Positions 1 through 6,890 of a stretch of DNA of 23,389 nt are shown one piece after another. A model generated the notes under the pieces. That model did not search any database. It saw nothing but the letters and a program-made list of their open reading frames with translations, and was not told the DNA's origin. Source of the DNA: a virus; IMG/VR virus record IMGVR_UViG_3300044645_001769, positions 1-23,389 of that record; one strand, 5' to 3'. Each line of letters starts with the position of its first letter. Positions within the stretch are counted from its first letter, which is position 1. The translations under genes and the position numbers were made by a program.

Positions 1-112
1 GAGCCCGAGCCAGAGTTAGAGCCCGAGCCAGAGTTAGAGCCCGAGCCAGAGTTAGAGCCCGAGCCAGAGTTAGAGCCCGAGCCAGAGTTAGAGCCCGAGC
101 CAGAGTTAGAGC
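1..112 (+). repeat. 18-bp tandem repeat, six copies, in frame
   Basis: The unit gagcccgagccagagtta is repeated six times without mismatch (1-108), followed by the first bases of a diverging copy. The unit is a multiple of three and encodes EPEPEL, giving an acidic proline-rich stalk. The window edge falls inside the array, so the true copy number is unknown. Identical units at DNA level imply recent slippage, or possibly assembly collapse. Confidence 0.95.
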
Positions 113-1479
113 CTGAAGAACCCTTCCGGGTTGAGGTGCCAGAGTCTGAGTTAGCCGCGCCAGAGGGTGGTGAGCTAGACCCGCGCACCGGCATCTCTTG
201 GAATCAAAACGAGGATGGCGAGTGGATCGGATTTGACGCCGACGGCAACGTATACGGCGAGGGTAAGGAACTTATCTACTCGCCCCCAGAGGATGTTGAG
301 GGAGAGGTCGACCCAGACACGGGGATCACCTGGTACCCGAGCGCTGACGGTTCAAAGATCGGCGTTGACGCCGACGGGAACTACTACAACCCAGACGGCA
401 GCATATTCTGGCAGCCGGACTACTCCGACGAGTTTGAGATGGGGGATGGCTTCACCCCGGACACCGAGGGCGCGACAGAGTTTGACCCGACAGAGTTTGA
501 GCTTAACGTTGAGCCGGGGCAGACCCCGACCGACATATTTGGACAAATTAAGGACGTGCTTGGTGGATCGTTTGGGCAGGGTCTGTACAAGCAACTACAG
601 AGCCAGCTAAGCCGTCCTGCTCAGCAAGAGATATACGGCCCAACAGGTCGCAGGTATAGTAAAACACCAACCGGCGTATACCAACGCGCGGCGCAGCCAC
701 TTGTTGGGATGGGGTTTGACTGGAGCGGCTTCAAGGCACCAGATCAGGCCGAAGAGGGTGTGGAGAAAAGGGACGAGGCGTTCCAGGCCGAGAAGCCACA
801 GGTTGGTGCTCCAGAGCTGTTTGACCCGCTCAAGGACACCAAGTGGGCGCCGATGAGCCGTATCGAGGGACTGGGTTTCGCGGGTAAGTTTATCAACCAA
901 GAGCCGATCTCAATGTCCACCTTCGACCAGAAGTCGAAGCCGATACAGGTGCAACAGGTTGAGCAGGATACTCCGATGACAACCGGCTGGAAGACGGCCG
1001 ACGAGTTACAGGCAGAGAAAGAGCAAGATCAATATGGGCAACAATTTCAACCAGAGGAACAAGACATGTTCTTTGACCCCACAGACATAAACCTATCACA
1101 ACCCTGGTGGCAACAGCCAGAGTTCCAACAGCAACAGGACACGATGCCGGTGTACGCCGCGCAGGGTGGACTGATCGATCACAACCCACAGTTCTACTCA
1201 GAGGGTGGCGCGAGCGTTGGGATGAGACACGTCAAGGGTGACGGAGACGGAACCAGCGACAGCGTCCCCGCGATGCTAGCCGCCGATGAGTACGTTCTCC
1301 CGGCTGACATTGTTTCTAGCCTTGGAAACGGCAGCAGCGACGCCGGGGCCAACGTGCTAGACCAGTTCGTTCAAATCATACGAGAGCACAAAAGAAACGC
1401 AGACCCCGAGGATTTACCCGAGGACAGCCAAGGACCTCTGTCATACCTAGCAGAGGCATACGAGAGAGCGGGAGCATAA
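1..1479 (+). CDS. Virion-associated repeat protein, 5'-partial
   Basis: The frame is open from base 1, so the gene starts outside the window; a GTG at 136 is only an internal codon. The visible 492 residues begin with six copies of the hexapeptide EPEPEL, followed by two related ~38-residue units (nt ~172-285 and ~304-417) with the pattern DPxTGIxW...DGxxIGxDADGNxY...(I/F)xxP. The middle is Gln/Pro/Glu-rich and probably disordered. The C-terminus (from about nt 1230) reads GDGDGTSDSVPAMLAADEYV, then LPADIVSSLGNGSSDAG, a motif I recognise as common in large virion or internal proteins of marine podoviruses. It is the first of four co-oriented virion-type genes, with the next gene starting 1 nt after its stop. 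A structural or internal virion role is inferred; the exact function is unknown. Confidence 0.75.
   Translation, partial: EPEPELEPEPELEPEPELEPEPELEPEPELEPEPELEPEEPFRVEVPESELAAPEGGELDPRTGISWNQNEDGEWIGFDADGNVYGEGKELIYSPPEDVEGEVDPDTGITWYPSADGSKIGVDADGNYYNPDGSIFWQPDYSDEFEMGDGFTPDTEGATEFDPTEFELNVEPGQTPTDIFGQIKDVLGGSFGQGLYKQLQSQLSRPAQQEIYGPTGRRYSKTPTGVYQRAAQPLVGMGFDWSGFKAPDQAEEGVEKRDEAFQAEKPQVGAPELFDPLKDTKWAPMSRIEGLGFAGKFINQEPISMSTFDQKSKPIQVQQVEQDTPMTTGWKTADELQAEKEQDQYGQQFQPEEQDMFFDPTDINLSQPWWQQPEFQQQQDTMPVYAAQGGLIDHNPQFYSEGGASVGMRHVKGDGDGTSDSVPAMLAADEYVLPADIVSSLGNGSSDAGANVLDQFVQIIREHKRNADPEDLPEDSQGPLSYLAEAYERAGA
172..417 (+). repeat. Two diverged ~38-residue protein repeats
   Basis: Two units (nt ~172-285 and ~304-417) share DP.TGI.W, DG..IG.DADGN.Y and a closing (I/F)xxP element. 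A third unit with the same pattern (NPDTGM, DASGNYYDERGELIWSP) lies near the C-terminus of the next gene at nt ~2336-2449. The DxDGN core resembles an acidic calcium-binding loop, but ion binding is only a guess. Confidence 0.75.
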
Positions 1480-1480
1480 G

Positions 1481-2629
1481 ATGGCCGGATTGAGCAACAT
1501 GTTAACCAACAAGGACATCACGACAGAGACCCTCCCGTCGTGGTTCACCAACGCACAACAGCAAGCGGTTAGCGCGATCTCCAACGTGCAAGCGCCGGCG
1601 GTCGCAGACACCGCGGCTCAGTCCGCGATCAACGCGTTCAAACCGGCGACAAGCCCGTTCGGATCTGCCCAAAGCACGCTTGAGTCGATCGGCAGCGGGG
1701 CAGCTAACCCGTGGCTAGCATCGGGCCAGCCCAACACGGCGACGCCGCTGGGTGGATTGTTCGCCGCCCAGACCGAGCAGGCCAAGCAGTTCATGCCGGA
1801 GATTGACACGGCGCAAACGGCTAGGAACATAGCCGGGGGAGACTTTGGTAGCGCGATGAACCTCGGCGGAGTATCCAGGGCTCGGGCTAACTTCTTAACG
1901 GACCTGTACCAGAAGCAGATGCAGTCCGCGCTACAGAACCAGCAGACAGGTGTCGCCGCAGGATCCGCGTTAGGCAACGTCGGCAACCAGCTCGTACAGT
2001 CCGCGCTTAACACGGGAACGTTCCAGCAGAACGCGCCCTACGCGAGCGCTCTGAACTTGGCGAACGTTGTTGGCAAGTTACAGGCCCCGAAGACCACCAC
2101 CACAACGAAGGACCTCGGATTCTTGAACCAACTTGGCGCTCTAGGTTCGATGGTAACCGGAGGCATAAACGCGCTAAGCGGAGATTACGTGATGGACCCG
2201 AAAACCGGCAAAGTTAGCAGGAGGCCCGGAATTCTTGACCAAATCGGAATAAAGGGCGGCCTACCCGGGTTGTATAATAAAGTGACAGGATTGTTTAGTT
2301 CTAAAGATGAACCTAGTGTCGGCGCAGACGCGGGGGCTTACAATCCCGACACTGGCATGACGGATTACATCGGCGCGGACGGCAACCCAATATCCATCGA
2401 CGCGAGCGGGAACTACTACGACGAGCGAGGTGAGCTTATCTGGTCCCCAGGTTGGGGTAATAGCACCGATCAGTCCTACGAAGAGGACAACATGGGTAAC
2501 GTTTCTGATCCCACAGACGGTGGCGGTGGTGGGTATGATGATAGCGAGAGTGGTTACTACGACGACTACACCGGTGGGTATGTACCCGAAACATACGAGA
2601 GCAACTACGGCAGCGGTTACGACGACTAA
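1481..2629 (+). CDS. Putative virion structural protein (382 aa)
   Basis: ATG lies one base after the preceding stop. The N-terminal ~230 residues are Ala/Gln/Asn-rich and predicted mostly helical (segments such as FLTDLYQKQMQSALQNQQ), typical of tail or internal virion proteins. After a Thr-rich hinge (KTTTTTKDLGF) and a Gly-rich patch comes a copy of the DxTGM...DGNPI...DASGNYY unit also present twice in the upstream protein. It ends in a Gly/Tyr/Asp-rich tail (GGGGGYDDSESGYYDDYTGG). No enzymatic motif is seen. Co-transcription with flanking virion genes and the shared repeat suggest that these two proteins act in the same particle structure, perhaps the tail or an ejected complex. The assignment is by context and composition. 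Confidence 0.65.
   Translation: MAGLSNMLTNKDITTETLPSWFTNAQQQAVSAISNVQAPAVADTAAQSAINAFKPATSPFGSAQSTLESIGSGAANPWLASGQPNTATPLGGLFAAQTEQAKQFMPEIDTAQTARNIAGGDFGSAMNLGGVSRARANFLTDLYQKQMQSALQNQQTGVAAGSALGNVGNQLVQSALNTGTFQQNAPYASALNLANVVGKLQAPKTTTTTKDLGFLNQLGALGSMVTGGINALSGDYVMDPKTGKVSRRPGILDQIGIKGGLPGLYNKVTGLFSSKDEPSVGADAGAYNPDTGMTDYIGADGNPISIDASGNYYDERGELIWSPGWGNSTDQSYEEDNMGNVSDPTDGGGGGYDDSESGYYDDYTGGYVPETYESNYGSGYDD
2336..2449 (+). repeat. Third copy of the DGN repeat shared between genes
   Basis: This C-terminal segment of the 382-aa protein repeats the pattern seen twice in the preceding gene: xPDTGM, then DGNxIxIDASGNYY, then GELIWSP. It is diverged at DNA level but clearly homologous by spacing and by the acidic-glycine-aromatic core. 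Confidence 0.7.
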
Positions 2630-2639
2630 GGAATAGAAC

Positions 2640-4457
2640 ATGGCGCAGAACAGAGGCGGTCTCTCATCGGTTGATGAGATCGAAGAGGAGATTGAAGAGG
2701 AGCAACCAACCACCGAGCCAGGTCTTGGTGTGGTGGTCGGATCCGGCAAGTCCGCGTCGGTAGCCAGCCCGAGCACGCTCGAGGCGATGGCCGAGTTGTA
2801 CAATCAACGCGCGGCAAAACAGAACAGCTTCATGGAGGCCTTGAAGGATGCCGCGGCTTGGACGGGCGGTGGTGTTAACGGGCCCACGGAGACACTCAGG
2901 ATGCGAGACGAGCAACGCTCCAAGCAGGCCGCGGAGTTGTTCTCGATGCAGAACCAGATAGCGCAGCACCGTCAGGCGATGCTGGACTCAAATATCTTCT
3001 TGGGCACTCCACAACCAACCGCGGCCGCTCAAGGCCAAGTAACCCCCGGCGGGGCCACCGCGACGGACGCAGGGGCCGCGCCCTCGTTAGGTAGAGTTGG
3101 CGGTTTGGTAGACATGATCAAGGACCCCAACCTCAAGCGACAGATTTCTCACTTGTACGCCACCGACAAGAAGGCGGCGCACCAGCAGCTTAACAAGTAC
3201 CTGATGGAGTCCTCGCCAATGACAGGGGAGCTGGCTAGGCGCATCAACATGATACAAAACGATCCTAACACTTCTGACGACGACAAGGCCCGGTACACAA
3301 CGCTAGCAATTGTAGGAGCAGAAGGGTTTAAGCCTGTTGATCAAGTAACATCAAAAGGAACAATTCCCGCGCCTCTATACAAAACGGTTCCGGTCGCTCA
3401 AGGAACCCCCGCGGCGAATGCAATTAAAAACCCAGCGCCGCCCCCACTACCACAGCAAGCGCCGCAGGGAGCTGCTCCACAACAACCACCACAGGCTGGG
3501 ATGCCACCGGCGGCGGCTCCAGGCGCTGCGCCAAGGGCCCCAGCGGCGGCTCCAGCCGCTGCGCCACGAGCTCCAGCGGCTGCGCCAGCAACGCCGCCAA
3601 CTGCTGCTGCGCCAAGCACCCCGGCAACGATGGCCCCGAAGGCTTCCTCGGCGGCCCCGAGCTATTTAGGTAATCTAGCTCCGGAGAGTAAAGAAGGGGT
3701 TGCTCTTCAACAGAAGGCTGGAGAAAAAGAACTAAATGTGCAGGAGGAACGCCAGAAACTTCGAGCTAAAGAGGTTGAGCTGAAAGAGTCCGAGATTGAG
3801 AAGGCGGGGGAAACCGCTGGTGGTCGACTGGCTACGGTTGAAAACATAAACAACATATTAGCTCGTCATGCCAATGCCTCCGGACCCTTAGCAAAACCGG
3901 GACTGGTTCCGGCCATATTGGGCACCCTGGCATCCGGGTTTAGTGTTGGAAATTTTGGATCACTTAGCGTCCCTGGTATCGAGGAGGCCGTGATTAAAAT
4001 AGGAGCAATGAAGGGCCAAGACCAGGCCACAATTAACGCAGCAAGAGAATTGGCTAGGGAGTACGCCGGTCTAAATCTTGCAAACGCCCAATCTTTCTTA
4101 AAGGGCCAGGGCGCTGTCTCAGACGCGGAGCGTCGTTTAATATCACAAATGTCCGGTAGCGCCTCAGATCCTCCGGGTGCGGCCAAACGCTTCATGGCGT
4201 GGCAGCAAAAGAAGGCGGAGTATGACCAGAAAATGTACAACGAGGTGTACTTACCATGGAGAAGGCAAAACATGAACGCCGACTTCAGAGAGTTCATATA
4301 CAACAACCCCGAGTTTTTGAAGAGAAGGGAGCAGTACGGCAAGGATCTTGTAGCTTTAGCTAGATCGCCAATAGAGTCCGAAAAGCCACCAAAAGCTAAG
4401 AAAAGCCTCGACTCGCACCCCGGTCGTGCGTTACTTGACAAGTACCCTAAGAGGTAA
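2640..4457 (+). CDS. Putative internal virion/structural protein (605 aa)
   Basis: ATG at 2640 follows an AAGGAAT-like ribosome site. The N-terminus is acidic (EEIEEEQP). Residues ~255-340 are a long Ala/Pro tract made of near-repeated APAAAPR units. A charged heptad-like segment follows (KAGEKELNVQEERQKLRAKE region, ~355-390) and is probably a coiled coil. The C-terminal ~200 residues form a helical domain containing SFLKGQGAVSDAERRLISQM, a motif I recognise in large internal or structural proteins of podoviruses. No peptidoglycan hydrolase motif is seen. The position between two other virion-type genes supports a particle role. The exact function is unknown; an ejected internal protein or a tail component would both fit. 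Confidence 0.65.
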   Translation: MAQNRGGLSSVDEIEEEIEEEQPTTEPGLGVVVGSGKSASVASPSTLEAMAELYNQRAAKQNSFMEALKDAAAWTGGGVNGPTETLRMRDEQRSKQAAELFSMQNQIAQHRQAMLDSNIFLGTPQPTAAAQGQVTPGGATATDAGAAPSLGRVGGLVDMIKDPNLKRQISHLYATDKKAAHQQLNKYLMESSPMTGELARRINMIQNDPNTSDDDKARYTTLAIVGAEGFKPVDQVTSKGTIPAPLYKTVPVAQGTPAANAIKNPAPPPLPQQAPQGAAPQQPPQAGMPPAAAPGAAPRAPAAAPAAAPRAPAAAPATPPTAAAPSTPATMAPKASSAAPSYLGNLAPESKEGVALQQKAGEKELNVQEERQKLRAKEVELKESEIEKAGETAGGRLATVENINNILARHANASGPLAKPGLVPAILGTLASGFSVGNFGSLSVPGIEEAVIKIGAMKGQDQATINAARELAREYAGLNLANAQSFLKGQGAVSDAERRLISQMSGSASDPPGAAKRFMAWQQKKAEYDQKMYNEVYLPWRRQNMNADFREFIYNNPEFLKRREQYGKDLVALARSPIESEKPPKAKKSLDSHPGRALLDKYPKR

Positions 4458-4459
4458 CA

Positions 4460-6880
4460 ATGAACGAGCAACTACAACGCGCGTACGACGCGCTACAGCA
4501 GGCAGACGCCGCTGGCAACGCCGAGGACGCTCAGAAGTTAGCGGACTTTATCCGCGAGCTTGAGGCTCAGGTGATGGTCCAGGAAGAGAAGAAGGCCGCG
4601 CCAACCGATGACAGCGGGCTTCAAAACCCAATGACCTACGGACTGGCAGGGGCCGCAGCAGGCAGACTGTTAGGCCCGGCGGTTGGCGCTGGTATAGACA
4701 CAGCCGCGCGCTCGATGATGAACCGAAAGCCACCAGCTCCTGGGGCAGCTCCCGCTGCTCCCGCTGCCGCAACAAGGATGGAGCCGAGCATAACACCGTC
4801 TCAACCAGCAAGACTTTCGGAGCCACCCTCGTTGCTTGGTCCGGGGGCTATAAAAGTTATTTCGCACAACGAACAGCAGGTTATTGGTCATCCTGCTGCA
4901 ATGAGCTTAGCGCGCAAACCGGAGCCTGGTTTTGAGGTGCGACCGGGTCGTTTGATAGCGACACCGGAGGGCGCCGATCTTTCAGTCGAGGCTCCACCAC
5001 CACAACCGCAAGCGCCACTGACACGGTCCGCGGCGCAGCTGTCCGCGCCACCAGCCGCTACACCACCGGCCACGCCACCAAAGCCTTCGCTGTTTAATAG
5101 GATGAGTCGCACCCTTGCGGAGCCGAAGAAGGTGCCCCTATACGTCGGCGGTGCCATGGCCGCGGGCCAGGGTCGGGACGCGTACGAGCAGATGCGCGAG
5201 GGCAACGTCGGAGAGGCCGCGCTGAGCGGAGCCGGGGCCTTGGGTGGCCTTGGTATGTTCTCCAGGATCAAGCCGGTTCGCGCGGCGGGCACGCTGCTTG
5301 GCGTTGGAACGCCACTCGCGCGCATGTACCGCAGCCTCACAAAGGAAGAGGACGAGCCGGAGCGCAAGGCCATGGGCGGGCTCGCGGGTTACGCCAAGGG
5401 GAAGATGGTCAAAGACCTGGCAGTTGGAAAGGCCCCGAAAGCGCTTGAAGACGTCATTAACCTTTTCAAAACAAATAAAGTTGTAAAACCTAGTGAAGCT
5501 TTTGGGGCCCATGAAGGTAAGACCGCGCATTTTACCCAATCAGATAGATTAAAAGCCATTGAGGGTGAATTAGGCGGCCATGAATTTTCTTCGCATCAAT
5601 TAACAAAACCTGAATACAGAGCTGCAAGAGCTGTGTGGGGTGTTGCATCTCCGCAAGAAGCAACTAAAATTATTAACAGAAATAAAAAAGTGCCAGAGGG
5701 GCAATCAATTTGGGCTCCTCTTATTGGCAGCCCAACTCAGCATCAAACAAACCCCCATGTGTTTGATCCTATGCTAGAGGAATTTTATCGACAAGCTCGT
5801 TTGGGAAAGTTGCCCCAAGAAACGGCTGATAAAATGATGGGCGCTTTGGCAAAACAACAATTTGGAAGCGGACCAAGAAAAGGGCAGTTGATGTTTCCAA
5901 ACGCTCCAGATATTAGAGATGAGGACGCCGTACGTGCGTTAGCGTCAACATTTGAAAATCGGGGTCCGTTAGCTGATATTTTGTTTGCAGCAAAAGGTGC
6001 TGGAAAAACAAAAGGCCAAATAATAGATTACGACAATATGCTTCGTAGCATGGCAGACCCAAGTTCTTTGGATGCTCCAACGCATTCTGTTGGTACCAGA
6101 CTTTTTACTTTGGACAATAATGTTACTTATAGACCGGACTTGCACTCTGCTTTTCCCCATATTTTAACTGGAGCAGATCAGGGAGTGTCGTTTCGCCCGA
6201 TACCAAAAGAATTGGCCCTAAAAGATTATATTGATACATACCGAGATTTTAAGGGACAAGAACCGGGGACATGGGCTTTTACTAGAAAACCGTTATCTGT
6301 AGATGTGACTGATAAATTTCTACGCAGATTAGAAGACGCCGGATACTCCAAAGGCGGATTGGCACACTTGGCAGGTGGGGGTAGTCCCAAAGATCAAGAT
6401 TTACTTAGCGCTTTTGAATTTGAAAGAAGAAAAGAAGGTCGGCCATCCAATTACAATCGCGGCACGCTCTCAAGGGGCAATAGCAGGGCGGACATAGACA
6501 TCGCCTCCGATAACGGCGGAAATGTCTACCAGAACTATTACAGGTACTCCGACCCTGAAGCCGCCCAACGAGACTATGAAAACCTTTTGGCAGAGTCTGA
6601 GATGAGGAATGATTTGTCCGGGTACGCCGAGGGTGGCAAGACACCCGCATGGCAGCGCGCAGAGGGGAAGAACCCAGAGGGTGGGCTGAACGCCAAGGGA
6701 CGAGCCTCCTACAAAGCAGAGACAGGCGGCACGTTGAAGCGCCCGCAGCCCGAGGGCGGGGCGAGGCGTGACTCCTTCTGCGCCCGAATGACGGGCATGA
6801 AGAAGAAGCTCACGTCCTCGAAGACCGCGAACGATCCAGACAGCCGGATCAACAAAGCGCTCCGTAAGTGGAAGTGCTAA
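4460..6880 (+). CDS. Large virion-associated protein with DUF6321-like C-terminus (806 aa)
   Basis: It starts 3 nt after the previous stop. The N-terminus AYDALQQADAAGNAEDAQKL is a helical motif frequent in phage internal virion proteins. A Pro/Ala-rich linker (~90-215) and a small Gly/Ala-rich segment follow. Residues ~334-657 are a distinct folded-looking domain (KTAHFTQSDR, IGSPTQHQTNPHVFDPMLEE, DYDNMLRSMADP, APTHSVGTRLFTL, PDLHSAFPHILTG) that I have seen as an unnamed domain in large phage proteins. The tail (~735-806) reads TPAWQRAEGKNPEGGLNAKG...SFCARMTGMKKKL...RINKALRKWKC, the DUF6321-type conserved phage motif. The AGGG/KGGL hinges separating modules are typical. The middle domain is encoded by AT-rich codons, unlike either flank. 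Function is unresolved; a virion location is inferred. Confidence 0.65.
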   Translation: MNEQLQRAYDALQQADAAGNAEDAQKLADFIRELEAQVMVQEEKKAAPTDDSGLQNPMTYGLAGAAAGRLLGPAVGAGIDTAARSMMNRKPPAPGAAPAAPAAATRMEPSITPSQPARLSEPPSLLGPGAIKVISHNEQQVIGHPAAMSLARKPEPGFEVRPGRLIATPEGADLSVEAPPPQPQAPLTRSAAQLSAPPAATPPATPPKPSLFNRMSRTLAEPKKVPLYVGGAMAAGQGRDAYEQMREGNVGEAALSGAGALGGLGMFSRIKPVRAAGTLLGVGTPLARMYRSLTKEEDEPERKAMGGLAGYAKGKMVKDLAVGKAPKALEDVINLFKTNKVVKPSEAFGAHEGKTAHFTQSDRLKAIEGELGGHEFSSHQLTKPEYRAARAVWGVASPQEATKIINRNKKVPEGQSIWAPLIGSPTQHQTNPHVFDPMLEEFYRQARLGKLPQETADKMMGALAKQQFGSGPRKGQLMFPNAPDIRDEDAVRALASTFENRGPLADILFAAKGAGKTKGQIIDYDNMLRSMADPSSLDAPTHSVGTRLFTLDNNVTYRPDLHSAFPHILTGADQGVSFRPIPKELALKDYIDTYRDFKGQEPGTWAFTRKPLSVDVTDKFLRRLEDAGYSKGGLAHLAGGGSPKDQDLLSAFEFERRKEGRPSNYNRGTLSRGNSRADIDIASDNGGNVYQNYYRYSDPEAAQRDYENLLAESEMRNDLSGYAEGGKTPAWQRAEGKNPEGGLNAKGRASYKAETGGTLKRPQPEGGARRDSFCARMTGMKKKLTSSKTANDPDSRINKALRKWKC
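5462..6430 (+). other. AT-rich domain-coding cassette within the 806-aa gene
   Basis: From about 5462 the sequence changes abruptly from GC-rich codons (gcg, ggc, cgc) to AT-rich codons (aaa, att, ttt, gaa) and returns to GC-rich around 6430. The boundaries coincide with the edges of the domain at residues ~334-657 and with the SKGGLAHLAGGG hinge, as expected for an acquired domain module. Confidence 0.6.
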
Positions 6881-6890
6881 TCACTTACGG
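6862..6890. terminator. Inverted repeat across two convergent stop codons
   Basis: ccgtaagtg (6862-6870) and cacttacgg (6882-6890) are perfect 9-bp inverted arms around an 11-nt loop. The loop region holds the plus-gene TAA (6878-6880) and part of the minus-gene stop (TGA read from 6883-6881). There is no U-run on either side, so it is not a canonical intrinsic terminator, but its position suggests bidirectional 3'-end formation or transcript protection. Confidence 0.5.

Noticed and set aside
1-112. Tandem repeats as a CRISPR array
   Set aside because: Units are contiguous without spacers and encode a regular hexapeptide in frame with the downstream gene.
3398-3669. Open frames on both strands opposite the Ala/Pro-rich tract of the 605-aa gene
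   Set aside because: GC-rich triplet-repetitive DNA opens all frames; the products are low-complexity Gly/Ala or Arg/Gln runs.
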